Part shown: positions 1-7,750 of the stretch, one piece after another
Layout of the letters: the number at the start of each line of letters is the position of its first letter
Position numbering within the stretch: position 1 is the stretch's first letter
Assembly (NCBI GenBank): GCA_934512155.1
Contig: CAKSWS010000011.1
Span: 1 to 41,109, forward strand
Source of the DNA: an uncultured Eubacterium sp.
GTDB lineage: Bacteria > Bacillota > Clostridia > Oscillospirales > Acutalibacteraceae
Direction of reading: 5' to 3'
Length of the DNA: 41,109 bases
Made by a program: the position numbers and the translations under genes
Notes under the pieces: model-generated
The model's input: only the letters and a program-made list of their open reading frames with translations
Told to the model about the DNA's origin: nothing
Database searches by the model: none

Positions 1-117
1 GGTTTCGTTTGCTATAAAATTTTCTGCCCAAAAATCAACATCCGTCGTAACAACATATTCATCGTCAAGCAAAATATGAATCTTTTTGCCACGACCTTTT
101 TGAGAAGTTAAAACCAT
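1..117 (-). CDS. recX: RecX, recombination regulator (N-terminal fragment)
   Basis: This is the first 39 codons of a gene that runs off the left edge of the window. The ATG at 115-117 overlaps the recA stop codon in an ATGA junction. The translation starts [20 protein letters not shown] and continues with VVTTDVDFWAENF. This matches the usual RecX opening: a basic segment, a short beta-strand pair (I-x-L-D-x-E) and then a 'D-x-x-x-W-x' stretch. RecX binds RecA filaments and limits their extension and activity. Position directly behind recA, translationally coupled, is the classic arrangement. Only the N-terminus is visible, so the identification rests on this short match plus context. Confidence 0.8.
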   Translation of the reverse strand, partial: MVLTSQKGRGKKIHILLDDEYVVTTDVDFWAENFIANET

Positions 118-1277
118 CAATCTTCATCATCTTCAACGGCAATGTCAAGTTTTGCTCTTGCTGCCGCACGTGTTTGCTTAACAGGTGTTTCTTCAATGGC
201 GGGAGTTTCATCAAGTTCTGCCTTAGGAGCAGCCTTTGCACGATATTTTTGACCTGCAGTATTTTGCAATTCGGCAAGTTTTTCCTTAATTTGCTTCTCA
301 ACTGTAGCTGCAAATTCAGGATTTTCAGCAATATAGTCTTTAACTTTTTCTCTACCTTGACCAAGTCTTTGGTCACCATATGAAAACCAAGAACCGCTCT
401 TTTTAATAATGCCGGTTTCAACTGCAACGTCTACAATTTCACCGTCCTTACTTATACCTGTTCCATACATAATATCAAATTCTGCTTGCTTAAACGGAGG
501 TGCGAGTTTATTTTTAACAATTTTAGCTCGTGTTCTGTTTCCGATGAATTCGGTGCTTGAAGTTTTAAGAGTTTCTACTCTTCTTACATCAATTCTCATA
601 GAAGAATAGAATTTTAATGCACGACCGCCTGTAGTAACTTCCGGATTGCCGTACATAACACCAACTTTTTCTCGAAGTTGGTTGATAAAGATAATTAAGC
701 AATTACTTTTATTTATTGCACCTGTAAGTTTACGAAGCGCCTGACTCATAAGACGTGCATGTAAACCAACATGAGAATCTCCCATATCGCCATCAATTTC
801 AGAACGAGGAACAAGAGCTGCAACAGAGTCAACAACAATAATATCTACAGCACCGGAACGCACAAGCTGCTCGGTAATTTCTAATGCCTGTTCACCATAA
901 TCAGGTTGAGCAACAAGAAGAGAGTCGATATCAACGCCCAAATTACCGGCATATACAGGGTCAAGTGCATGTTCAGCATCAATAAACGCAGCTTCGCCGC
1001 CTAGCTTTTGAGCTTCGGCAATACAATGAAGTGCAAGGGTTGTTTTACCTGAAGATTCAGGTCCGTAAATTTCAACTATTCTTCCTCTTGGAAGTCCGCC
1101 TATACCGGTTGCCAGATCAAGTGTAAATGAGCCTGTAGAAATAGCCTCTACATTTAGATGACTGTTTTCACCGAGACGCATCACTGCACCTGCACCATAC
1201 TGCTTTTCAATTTGTTTAAGAGCTGATTCAAGTGCGGTTTTTTTATCCGCAGAAGTAACTTTTTTATCGTTTGCCAT
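117..1277 (-). CDS. recA: RecA recombinase
   Basis: 386-residue DNA-dependent ATPase that forms the filament for homologous strand exchange and triggers LexA self-cleavage. The Walker A motif GPESSGKT is at residues 72-79, and the L2 DNA-binding region with the [13 protein letters not shown] core is present. The acidic C-terminal tail ends in DDED. The start is ATG at 1275-1277, preceded by GAGGAG with about 9 bases spacing. The reading frame stays open upstream to about 1505, but that extension has no family similarity and would overlap rpmB on the other strand. recX follows with a 3-base overlap. A consensus-like promoter and a LexA-like palindrome lie upstream. Confidence 0.98.
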   Translation of the reverse strand: MANDKKVTSADKKTALESALKQIEKQYGAGAVMRLGENSHLNVEAISTGSFTLDLATGIGGLPRGRIVEIYGPESSGKTTLALHCIAEAQKLGGEAAFIDAEHALDPVYAGNLGVDIDSLLVAQPDYGEQALEITEQLVRSGAVDIIVVDSVAALVPRSEIDGDMGDSHVGLHARLMSQALRKLTGAINKSNCLIIFINQLREKVGVMYGNPEVTTGGRALKFYSSMRIDVRRVETLKTSSTEFIGNRTRAKIVKNKLAPPFKQAEFDIMYGTGISKDGEIVDVAVETGIIKKSGSWFSYGDQRLGQGREKVKDYIAENPEFAATVEKQIKEKLAELQNTAGQKYRAKAAPKAELDETPAIEETPVKQTRAAARAKLDIAVEDDED

Positions 1278-1310
1278 ATAACATAACTCCTCACAATAAT
1301 TTACTTGACT

Positions 1311-1339
1311 ATTATAATAAATTATTATAATAAAATCAA
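1311..1339 (-). promoter_or_regulatory. Predicted sigma-A promoter of recA
   Basis: Read on the minus strand, TTGATT (1334-1339) and TATAAT (1311-1316) are separated by exactly 17 bases. The leader to the recA start would be about 27 bases and carries the GAGGAG ribosome-binding site. The region is very AT-rich with overlapping TATAAT-like strings, so the exact -10 box could shift by a few bases. Confidence 0.65.
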
Positions 1340-1356
1340 CCAAAAGTACAAAAAAT

Positions 1357-1370
1357 AGAACAAATTTTCT
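1357..1370. promoter_or_regulatory. Possible LexA (SOS) operator upstream of recA
   Basis: An imperfect 14-base palindrome, AGAACAAATTTTCT, lies 17 bases upstream of the recA -35 box. It keeps the GAAC half of the firmicute SOS box (GAAC-N4-GTTC) and has one mismatch in the other half (TTTC). Position fits SOS control of recA, but AT-rich DNA yields such palindromes by chance. Confidence 0.35.
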
Positions 1371-1397
1371 GTTTTTTAAAATAATAATAAAAAATGC

Positions 1398-1426
1398 TTG
1401 CATTTTGTTCTTATATGTGGTAATAT
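1398..1426 (+). promoter_or_regulatory. Extended -10 promoter of rpmB
   Basis: TTGCAT (1398-1403), a 17-base spacer and TAATAT (1421-1426) preceded by TGG, an extended -10 (TGn). Transcription would start near 1433, giving a leader of about 30 bases with an AAGGAGG ribosome-binding site. The layout is strikingly like the rpmE promoter at 40236-40264. Confidence 0.75.
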
Positions 1427-1461
1427 CATTGCGTTGTAAATTTATAAGGAGGTGTTCGCTA

Positions 1462-1647
1462 ATGGCAAAATGTGAATACTGCGGAAAAGAAATGACTTTC
1501 GGCATTAAGGTTTCTCACTCACACAGACGTTCAAACAGAACTTGGAAACCAAACATCAAAAAGGTAAAGGCTATTGTAAACGGCTCTCCTAAAAGAGTTT
1601 ATGTATGCACAAGATGTCTTCGCTCAGGCAAGGTTGAAAGAGCTTAA
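1462..1647 (+). CDS. rpmB: Ribosomal protein bL28 (zinc-binding form)
   Basis: 61-residue large-subunit ribosomal protein. It starts [14 protein letters not shown] and contains [14 protein letters not shown], the conserved L28 core. Two Cys pairs (C-x-x-C near the N-terminus and CTRC near the C-terminus) make a four-cysteine zinc ribbon, so this is the C+ type. ATG at 1462 follows AAGGAGG at 1446-1452 with proper spacing; an in-frame extension back to about 1405 would run through the promoter and is not used. The gene is monocistronic, with its own promoter and a strong terminator. Confidence 0.97.
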   Translation: MAKCEYCGKEMTFGIKVSHSHRRSNRTWKPNIKKVKAIVNGSPKRVYVCTRCLRSGKVERA

Positions 1648-1662
1648 TTCGCAAAAAAGAAC

Positions 1663-1692
1663 GCCATCGGTTTTCCGATGGCTTGTTTTTTT
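1663..1692 (+). terminator. Rho-independent terminator of rpmB
   Basis: Perfect 8-bp stem GCCATCGG / CCGATGGC (1663-1670 with 1675-1682), loop TTTT, followed by TTGTTTTTTT. It starts 15 bases after the rpmB stop. Confidence 0.92.
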
Positions 1693-1707
1693 ATTTGTAA
1701 AAATATT

Positions 1708-1727
1708 AAGGGAGGCATGCCTCCCTT
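1708..1727 (-). terminator. Terminator hairpin of plsY
   Basis: Perfect 20-base palindrome AAGGGAGGCATGCCTCCCTT, just past the plsY stop at 1732 when read on the minus strand, followed by TAATATTTTTA. It lies back to back with the rpmB terminator, so the convergent rpmB/plsY junction has two separate hairpins. The T-tract is interrupted, but the plus side also has TTTTG, so it may work in both directions. Confidence 0.7.
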
Positions 1728-1731
1728 TTGT

Positions 1732-2397
1732 TTATTTATCTTTTTTACTTTTAAAACTGATTTTACTTTCTGTGTGATTAAACAATTTTTTTATATTTTC
1801 CCTATGAGCTACAATCACTATAAGCGTAAATATTGCAGCAATAACCGTTAAAATTATACTTTTATGAAAAATAAAAACAAATACGGGATACAGCAACGCC
1901 ATTACTATACTACCCAAAGAAACATATTTAGTTATCAATACTATTACAATGAATATTGCAAGCAAAATAAGAGCAATGCGCCAGTCAATGGCAAAAACCA
2001 TTCCACCGGACGTTGCTACGCCCTTTCCGCCTTTAAATTTAAAAAAGCAAGGAAAGATATGACCTAATACACAAAAAAAGCCTGCAAAGGATTTAACCAA
2101 CATTTTAGTGTCAACAGAATCAAAAAAAGTATCTTCCAAATCAAGCAATGCAGGAGTTCTTGACACTATAAACAACGCAATCCATATTGCTACAAACACT
2201 TTCAGCATATCGCCGACAATTGTTAAAGCAGCATAGGTTTTGCCATAATTCCTAAGCATATTTGTAGAACCGGCATTACCGCTTCCGTGAGTTCGTATAT
2301 CATCTTTTTTTAAACTTCTTGAAAGTATAACGCCAAAATTCAAACTGCCCAGCAAATAAGACACAACTGCTATAAAAGCAAACGAAATATATATCAT
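1732..2397 (-). CDS. plsY: Glycerol-3-phosphate acyltransferase PlsY
   Basis: 221-residue integral membrane enzyme that transfers the acyl group from acyl-phosphate (made by PlsX) to glycerol-3-phosphate, the first step of phospholipid synthesis. The PlsY signature GSGNAGSTN is near residue 40, and the second conserved loop HIFPCFFKFKGGKGVATSGG is mid-protein. Five or so hydrophobic segments are visible, and the C-terminus is short and lysine-rich. The start codon overlaps the der stop by one base (TAATG), and GGGGAG inside the der 3' end supplies the ribosome-binding site. The der-plsY pairing is common in firmicutes. Confidence 0.96.
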   Translation of the reverse strand: MIYISFAFIAVVSYLLGSLNFGVILSRSLKKDDIRTHGSGNAGSTNMLRNYGKTYAALTIVGDMLKVFVAIWIALFIVSRTPALLDLEDTFFDSVDTKMLVKSFAGFFCVLGHIFPCFFKFKGGKGVATSGGMVFAIDWRIALILLAIFIVIVLITKYVSLGSIVMALLYPVFVFIFHKSIILTVIAAIFTLIVIVAHRENIKKLFNHTESKISFKSKKDK

Positions 2398-3725
2398 TAT
2401 TTTTTACCGTCTCCCCTTTCACGGATAATAAATCTTACAGGAGTACCGTCAAGTCCAAAAACTTCTCTTATTTGATTTTCCAAATATCTTTGATAAGAAA
2501 AATGAAAAAGCTCTGAATTATTAACAAAAAATACAAATGTAGGCGGTCTTGTTGATGCCTGAGTCATATAATAAATTTTAAGACGTTTGCCTTTATCTGT
2601 AGGCGGTTGAACTCTTGCAGTTGCAACTGCAAGAACTTCATTTAACTTACCGGTTGAAATACGCATGGAATTTTGAGTGTGTACAAATGCAATCATTTCA
2701 AACAATCTGTCTATTCTTTGACCGGTTTTGGCAGAAATAAACATAATAGGAGCATAACTCATAAAAGAAAAATCATTTGCAAGTTTTTTTCTGAATTCAT
2801 TCATTGTATTACCGTCTTTTTCAACAGCGTCCCATTTGTTAACTGCAATAATACAGGCTTTCCCCTGTTCCAAAGCAATGCCGGCTACTTTAGAATCTTG
2901 CTCAGTAAAACCTTCTGTGGCATCAATCATAATAACGCACACATTCGCTCTTTCTACAGCCATTCTTGCACGAATAATACTAAATTTCTCAATAGCGTCA
3001 TTAATTCTGCTTTTTCTGCGTATTCCTGCGGTATCAATAATATTGAATTTACCATACATATTTTCAATATATGTATCGGTAGTATCTCTTGTAGTACCGG
3101 CAATATCCGAAACAATAGCCCTGTTTTCACCGCTGATTTTATTTACAAGAGAAGATTTACCAACATTTGGTTTACCTATAACGGCAACATTTATAATTTC
3201 TTCATCTTCCTCTTCTTCTTCCTGTTCAGGAAAATACTTAATAACCTCATCAAGCAAATCGCCTGTTCCGTGTCCGTGAACAGACGAAACAGCAATAGGG
3301 TCGCCAATACCCAAATTATAAAACTCGTAAAAATCGGGGCTGATTTCACCCACGCTGTCGCATTTATTAACGCATAAAATTACAGGTTTTCCGCTTTTTT
3401 GAAGCATTGAAGCAACCTCATGGTCAGTTGCAACAACACCGCATGTTAAATCGGTTACTAAAATAATTACGTCTGCGGTTTCAATAGCAATTTCAGCCTG
3501 GGCACGCATTTGACTTAAAATAACATCATCGGAATAAGGCTCTATACCGCCTGTGTCTACAAGTAAAAAATTATGATTAAGCCATTCACAATCACCGTAA
3601 ATTCTGTCTCTTGTAACACCCGGCGTATCATCTACAATAGATAATCTTGAACCGATTAATTTATTAAACAATGTGGATTTACCTACGTTAGGTCTGCCGA
3701 CGATTGCAACAACCGGTTTACTCAT
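2397..3725 (-). CDS. der: Ribosome-assembly GTPase Der (EngA)
   Basis: 442-residue double-GTPase needed for 50S subunit maturation. There are two complete G domains. The first has GRPNVGKS at residues 10-17, DTPGVTRDR and NKCD. The second has GKPNVGKSS around residue 185, DTAG and NKWD. A C-terminal KH-like domain follows, ending near RFIIRERGDGKK. A short acidic linker (EEEEEEDEE) joins the two G domains. ATG at 3725 is preferred over a GTG three codons upstream because AAAGG sits about 11 bases before the ATG and only 2 bases from the GTG. No clear own promoter is seen, so read-through from rpmF is possible. Confidence 0.97.
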   Translation of the reverse strand: MSKPVVAIVGRPNVGKSTLFNKLIGSRLSIVDDTPGVTRDRIYGDCEWLNHNFLLVDTGGIEPYSDDVILSQMRAQAEIAIETADVIILVTDLTCGVVATDHEVASMLQKSGKPVILCVNKCDSVGEISPDFYEFYNLGIGDPIAVSSVHGHGTGDLLDEVIKYFPEQEEEEEDEEIINVAVIGKPNVGKSSLVNKISGENRAIVSDIAGTTRDTTDTYIENMYGKFNIIDTAGIRRKSRINDAIEKFSIIRARMAVERANVCVIMIDATEGFTEQDSKVAGIALEQGKACIIAVNKWDAVEKDGNTMNEFRKKLANDFSFMSYAPIMFISAKTGQRIDRLFEMIAFVHTQNSMRISTGKLNEVLAVATARVQPPTDKGKRLKIYYMTQASTRPPTFVFFVNNSELFHFSYQRYLENQIREVFGLDGTPVRFIIRERGDGKK

Positions 3726-3776
3726 AAACAACACAACCTTTCTTTAAACTTTTAATGAAGCCATAACAACAAGAAA

Positions 3777-3800
3777 GACGGACAAATAGTTTGCCCGTCC
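3777..3800 (-). terminator. Terminator downstream of rpmF
   Basis: On the minus strand GACGGGCAAA pairs with TTTGTCCGTC around a short CTA loop (one G-T pair), followed by TTTCTTGTTG. The hairpin is stable but the T-tract is interrupted, so termination may be partial and let transcription continue into der-plsY. Confidence 0.6.
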
Positions 3801-3818
3801 GAAAATTCTTGTAAACTC

Positions 3819-4004
3819 TTACGCTTCTTCTTTAGCAATAACTTCCTTGCCGTTATAGTATCCGCAGTTTGCACATACCTTATGTGGTACTGTATAACCT
3901 GAACAATTCGGACACTTAACAAGTGTTGGAGCATCTAATTTCCAAACGCTTGAACGTCTTTTATTCTTTCTTGCTGTTGAAGTTCTTCTTGCTGGTACTG
4001 CCAT
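3819..4004 (-). CDS. rpmF: Ribosomal protein bL32 (zinc-binding form)
   Basis: 61-residue large-subunit protein starting MAVPARRTSTARKNKRRSS, the universal L32 opening, followed by CPNC and CANCGYYNG, a four-cysteine zinc ribbon. AAAGGAGG precedes the ATG. It follows yceD by 35 bases in the conserved yceD-rpmF pair and ends at a hairpin terminator. Confidence 0.97.
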   Translation of the reverse strand: MAVPARRTSTARKNKRRSSVWKLDAPTLVKCPNCSGYTVPHKVCANCGYYNGKEVIAKEEA

Positions 4005-4039
4005 TTTTATAGCCTCCTTTATTCAATAAACTGAATTAT

Positions 4040-4540
4040 TTACTCTTCATCAAGTAACTGAAGCAATGCTGCCATTCTGGGATCGACATCTTTTTTACAA
4101 TCACAATCTCCAAAATTTAAATTTTTACCGCACTTTGCACACAAACCTTTACAGTCTTCTTTACAAAGCATTTTACTTGGTAAAAACAGTTGCACTTCTT
4201 CATTAATGAGTTCCTCTAAATTAAGAACGCCGCTTTCAACAACAATGTAATCATCATAATCAACATCATTTGCTAAATCAGGTACAAGAACTTTATTTAA
4301 ATTAAAACTCATATTTTTTTCAAAATCTTCTGCACAGCGATCACAAATCCCATCAAAAGCAAAGGAGATTTTAATATCAAGATAAACAACCTGTGCTTTT
4401 TCATAAACACTGCCTTTTAAGGTTACACCGTGTTTAATCGGATTATAATTGCTGTAAACAAAATCATCAAGATTCAAGGTGTAATCAACAGAAATAACCT
4501 CATCGCTTCCGTTAAAAAGGTTTGTAAGGTCAATTTTCAT
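4040..4540 (-). CDS. yceD: YceD/YlbN family protein (DUF177), 23S rRNA accumulation factor
   Basis: 166-residue DUF177 protein. The family is almost always found directly upstream of rpmF and is linked to 23S rRNA accumulation in bacteria and plastids; the biochemical activity is not firmly known. Visible features are C-DRC near residue 85 and a C-terminal cysteine cluster (C-x3-C-x3-C-x2-C, then GDCDC) likely to bind metal. The protein ends in DPRMAALLQLLDEE, the typical family tail. GAGGTG precedes the ATG. It is driven by the perfect promoter at 4568-4596. Confidence 0.92.
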   Translation of the reverse strand: MKIDLTNLFNGSDEVISVDYTLNLDDFVYSNYNPIKHGVTLKGSVYEKAQVVYLDIKISFAFDGICDRCAEDFEKNMSFNLNKVLVPDLANDVDYDDYIVVESGVLNLEELINEEVQLFLPSKMLCKEDCKGLCAKCGKNLNFGDCDCKKDVDPRMAALLQLLDEE

Positions 4541-4567
4541 AACTTCACCTCATCTCGCACTTTAGGT

Positions 4568-4596
4568 ATTATATATATAAATAAAAGTTTTGTCAA
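4568..4596 (-). promoter_or_regulatory. Perfect consensus sigma-A promoter of yceD-rpmF
   Basis: On the minus strand TTGACA (4591-4596) and TATAAT (4568-4573) are spaced by exactly 17 bases. This is a full consensus match, as expected for a strongly expressed ribosomal-protein operon. Confidence 0.88.
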
Positions 4597-4604
4597 TAGA
4601 AAAT

Positions 4605-4633
4605 TAAGAAAAAAGGCGTGGAAAACCACGCCT
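4605..4633 (-). terminator. Terminator of the pgi / P-loop gene unit
   Basis: On the minus strand an 8-bp stem AGGCGTGG / CCACGCCT (4614-4621 with 4626-4633) with a TTTT loop is followed by TTTTTCTTAATTT. It lies 15 bases after the stop of the P-loop gene and just upstream of the yceD promoter. Confidence 0.9.
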
Positions 4634-4648
4634 AAATTAATTTACAGG

Positions 4649-5065
4649 TTAGATTTCTTCGCAATAATCAAAAATTTCAACAGGTAAATCTTCCTTGTCG
4701 CAACTGATTGTGAAAACAAAATCAACATCTGTTGCAGCAGAAAGTTCAGAAAGCATTTCAAAAAATTGAGGAAGTTTTCCGTATTCTCTGCCAACAATTT
4801 TAAATGTTGCGTCAACAAGCACATCTGTTACATCATAATTTCCTGCGCATATACCTGCAAGAAATCCGTAAAATGCTTTACAACCGCTTACACGATAAGT
4901 ATCTGTTTCAAGAAGTCTTGCTTTTGAAGAAATATCGTAAGTAAGTTTTGGTTCTTTTTCAACACAAACAACATTGCCATCTGAATTTTCAACGCAAGCA
5001 TTAACCATATCAATAAGCTTTTTAGTTTTGCCTGCACCTTTATTACCTATAATAAGTTTAATCAT
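4649..5065 (-). CDS. Small P-loop ATP-binding protein of unknown function
   Basis: 138 residues. I do not recognise a named family. The N-terminus MIKLIIGNKGAGKTKKLIDM has a Walker A motif (GNKGAGKT, residues 7-14), and a hydrophobic strand ending in D (VTDVLVDATFK) could serve as Walker B. No other domain is visible, and the protein is too short for a kinase lid or AAA+ module, so it resembles a minimal P-loop NTPase core. It is acidic and without signal or membrane segments, so probably cytoplasmic. It follows pgi by 36 bases with a GGAGG site and shares its terminator, so co-expression with glycolysis is likely. A general 'ATP-binding protein' label is all the sequence supports. Confidence 0.75.
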   Translation of the reverse strand: MIKLIIGNKGAGKTKKLIDMVNACVENSDGNVVCVEKEPKLTYDISSKARLLETDTYRVSGCKAFYGFLAGICAGNYDVTDVLVDATFKIVGREYGKLPQFFEMLSELSAATDVDFVFTISCDKEDLPVEIFDYCEEI

Positions 5066-5101
5066 TTATGATTCCCTCCGAAGGTTTATTTCAATTATAT
5101 A

Positions 5102-6451
5102 TTAGCATATACCAAGTTCTTTTTCAAGTTTTTCTTTTTCATTTTCATAACCCGGTTTGCCAAGTAATGCAAACATGTTTTTCTTATAGCTTTCAACACC
5201 CGGTTGATTAAATGGATTTACACCCAAAATATAGCCGGAAACAGCACATGTTTTTTCAAAGAAATAAATCATGTATCCAAGGGTATCGGCAGTAATTCCA
5301 TCTGCCTCTAAAACAAGGTTTGCTACTCCGCCTTCTGTATGAGCAAGAAGCGTACCCTGTCTTGCCTTTTCATTTACATAACTTAAAGTTTTACCTGCAA
5401 GGAAATTAAGTCCGTCAATATTGCCATCTTGCTCGGTAACAGTAAAGTCATCAAGAGGTTTATTAAACTTAATGCAAGTTTCAAACATTAATGAAGAACC
5501 GCTTTCCTGAATATATTGACCCACAGAGTGAAGGTCTGTTGAGAAAATACAAGAAACAGGATATAATCCTTTACCGTCTTTACCTTCACTTTCGGCAAAT
5601 AACTGTTTAAGCCATTCGTTAAACATTGTCATACAAGGTTCGTAAGAAATAAAGCATTCAAGCTTTTTACCTTGATTATAAAAGCAGTTACGAATAGCTG
5701 CATATTTCAAACAATCATTTTCGTTAATATCTTCACTATTAAGACTGTCTTGAGCAATCTTTGCACCTGCCATTAATGCATCGATATCAATGCCTGCAAC
5801 TGCAATAGGTAAAAGACCAACTGCTGTTAAAACAGAATATCTACCGCCAACATCATCCGGAACGACAAATGTTTCGTATCCCTCTTCAGTAGCAAGGTCT
5901 TTAAGAGTGCCCTTTGCCTTATCGGTTGTTGCAAAAATTCTTTTAGCAGCTTCTTCTTTTGAATATTTGTTGTTAATTAAATCTCTAAATACTCTGAAAG
6001 CAATAGCAGGTTCTGTAGTAGTGCCGCTCTTTGAAATAACATTAACACAAATATCTTTATCCTTACAAATTTCCAAAAGTTCTGTAAGCATTGAGGGGCT
6101 GATTGTATTGCCTATAAAGTAAATTTGAGGAGAATCTTTTGCAAGCGCATTGTAATTAGGCGATTTTAATGCTTCAATAACTGCTCTTGCACCCAAATAT
6201 GAACCGCCAATACCGATCACAATAAGTATATCGGCATTTTTCTTGATATATTCTGCCGCATTTTTAATGCGTGAAAATTCTTCTTTATCATAATCTGTAG
6301 GCAAAGTTACCCAACCCAAAAAATCATTTCCGGCGCCTGTTTTAGAATGAAGAGTGTTCATTGCCTCAACAGCTTTTGGCGCCATTTTAATAATATCTTC
6401 ATCAGACAAAAATTTTGATGCATATTTGTTTTCAAGTTTAAATTTTTGCAT
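5102..6451 (-). CDS. pgi: Glucose-6-phosphate isomerase
   Basis: 449-residue enzyme that interconverts glucose-6-phosphate and fructose-6-phosphate, the second step of glycolysis. The length fits the short firmicute class (about 450 residues). Signatures are [26 protein letters not shown] and [14 protein letters not shown], plus the catalytic-region segment [14 protein letters not shown]. Near the C-terminus [14 protein letters not shown] is conserved. ATG at 6451 is chosen because GAAGGA lies about 6 bases upstream and the extra 16 codons of the open frame show no family similarity. It has its own promoter (6483-6511) and is followed by a small P-loop gene. Confidence 0.97.
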   Translation of the reverse strand: MQKFKLENKYASKFLSDEDIIKMAPKAVEAMNTLHSKTGAGNDFLGWVTLPTDYDKEEFSRIKNAAEYIKKNADILIVIGIGGSYLGARAVIEALKSPNYNALAKDSPQIYFIGNTISPSMLTELLEICKDKDICVNVISKSGTTTEPAIAFRVFRDLINNKYSKEEAAKRIFATTDKAKGTLKDLATEEGYETFVVPDDVGGRYSVLTAVGLLPIAVAGIDIDALMAGAKIAQDSLNSEDINENDCLKYAAIRNCFYNQGKKLECFISYEPCMTMFNEWLKQLFAESEGKDGKGLYPVSCIFSTDLHSVGQYIQESGSSLMFETCIKFNKPLDDFTVTEQDGNIDGLNFLAGKTLSYVNEKARQGTLLAHTEGGVANLVLEADGITADTLGYMIYFFEKTCAVSGYILGVNPFNQPGVESYKKNMFALLGKPGYENEKEKLEKELGIC

Positions 6452-6482
6452 AAAAATCCTTCTTTCTTTTTTCATCCGATAT

Positions 6483-6511
6483 ATAATACAACAAAACAAC
6501 CATTATATCAA
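6483..6511 (-). promoter_or_regulatory. Predicted sigma-A promoter of pgi
   Basis: On the minus strand TTGATA (6506-6511), 17-base spacer, TATTAT (6483-6488). It lies in the 70-base gap after the carboxypeptidase stop. No terminator is visible in this gap, so pgi may also receive read-through. Confidence 0.65.
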
Positions 6512-6521
6512 CCATTTTTAA

Positions 6522-7661
6522 TTAAATATTGATTAAAAGTTTTTTAAGTATAAACTGAAATGTTATTGTGTCAATATTTTTATCACTTGTTAAATATATC
6601 TCTCCTATAACTTTTTCCCCTGCGTACACAATTATTTTTCCCAGTCTGCTACCTTTTTTCACAGGTGCGTCAACTTCATCGGTAATTTCATACTTATATG
6701 AAATATTTCCTTCACCTTTTTCCACTAATATTTTTTCATTATTTGTATAAACAGGAGTAACAGACTTTAATGTGCCTTTTTTAATTTTAACATCTGTAAT
6801 TTGAGTCAAGTCAATTTCAGGAGTTATTAAGGTATACTTGGCAAAACCAAAATCAAGTAAATCGGAAGCAAGCTTAAATCTTTCTTCACTTGTTTCACAA
6901 CCTAAAACTACTGCCACTAAATTCAACCCGTCTCTTGATGCTGTAGCAGAAAGACAAAATCCCGCCTTTGATGTGGTTCCGGTTTTTAAACCTGTAATTC
7001 CCGTGTATTTATTAACTAATTTATTAGTGTTATTCAATTCGGTTTCACCGTTACGTAACGAATCAAGCCAAACAGTTGAGTAATCGGTAATAATTGAATG
7101 TTTCATTACCTCAGATGAAATAACTGCCAAATCATATGCACAGGAATAGTGATTCTTAACAGTATCATCAAGACCGGTACAGTTTTCAAAATTGCTGTTT
7201 TCAAGATTCAACTCTTTTGCTCTTTCATTCATCATTTGCACAAAACCGTTTAATGAACCGGCAATATGAACGCCTAACGCTACACAAGCATCGTTTGCAG
7301 ATGCAATAACAACTGCTTTTAAAAGCTCATTAACCGTCATCTTTTCGCCGACTTCCAACCAAATTTGCGAACCTCCCATTTTAACCGCATCTTCAGTTAC
7401 GGTAACTTCATCATTCAATGAAATCTTTCCACTGTCTATAGCTTCAAGTATTAACAAAATACTCATAACTTTAGTAACAGATGCAGGAGATACGTGGTCA
7501 TAAGCATTTTTTTCATATATTATTTCACCTGTATCAATACACATTAAGATGGCGGATTTAGCACTGTTTTCAACAGTAAAATCACTTTCAGCAGCAGGTG
7601 TTCTCATAGGAGACAACAAGCATAAAGATAATGACATAATAAAAATTATCGCTTTTTTCAT
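6522..7661 (-). CDS. D-alanyl-D-alanine carboxypeptidase (DacF-like, PBP5 family)
   Basis: 379-residue penicillin-binding carboxypeptidase that trims the terminal D-Ala from peptidoglycan stem peptides. A signal peptide (about residues 1-24, ending near TPAA) exports it. The serine-protease-like triad of motifs is complete: S61-V-T-K64, S121-A-N123 and K226-T-G228. The C-terminal third resembles the beta-rich PBP5 C-terminal domain. ATG at 7661 is favoured, with GGTGAT 7 bases upstream; the ATG four codons earlier overlaps that ribosome-binding site. It is oriented towards pgi and divergent from mtaB. Family members include DacF of sporulating bacteria, but a spore-specific role cannot be read from the sequence. 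Confidence 0.93.
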   Translation of the reverse strand: MKKAIIFIMSLSLCLLSPMRTPAAESDFTVENSAKSAILMCIDTGEIIYEKNAYDHVSPASVTKVMSILLILEAIDSGKISLNDEVTVTEDAVKMGGSQIWLEVGEKMTVNELLKAVVIASANDACVALGVHIAGSLNGFVQMMNERAKELNLENSNFENCTGLDDTVKNHYSCAYDLAVISSEVMKHSIITDYSTVWLDSLRNGETELNNTNKLVNKYTGITGLKTGTTSKAGFCLSATASRDGLNLVAVVLGCETSEERFKLASDLLDFGFAKYTLITPEIDLTQITDVKIKKGTLKSVTPVYTNNEKILVEKGEGNISYKYEITDEVDAPVKKGSRLGKIIVYAGEKVIGEIYLTSDKNIDTITFQFILKKLLINI

Positions 7662-7693
7662 AAATATCACCATAATATACTATTCTTTTTCTA

Positions 7694-7722
7694 TTGTAAT
7701 AATTCCCTGTATTTGATATAAT
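7694..7722 (+). promoter_or_regulatory. Strong extended -10 promoter of mtaB
   Basis: TTGTAA (7694-7699), 17-base spacer, TATAAT (7717-7722) with TGA just before it (extended -10). The start would be near 7729, leaving a leader of about 22 bases with a CGGAGA ribosome-binding site. Confidence 0.78.
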
Positions 7723-7750
7723 TATTAAATCAAAATACGGAGATAGACTA

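Noticed and set aside
1278..1505. 76-codon N-terminal extension of recA
   Set aside because: It has no RecA similarity, overlaps rpmB and its promoter on the other strand, and a proper ribosome-binding site exists at the ATG at 1277.
2836..3279. 147-codon plus-strand ORF opposite der
   Set aside because: It overlaps another antisense frame of der and ends in a long Ser run caused by the acidic Glu linker of Der.
2673..3377. 234-codon plus-strand ORF opposite der
   Set aside because: It is antisense to the conserved Der G domains, has low-complexity Ser/Asn-rich translation and no ribosome-binding site. It is a shadow of der codon use.
4430..4687. 85-codon plus-strand ORF across yceD start and terminator
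   Set aside because: It crosses the perfect yceD promoter and the pgi-unit terminator, so it is not a gene.
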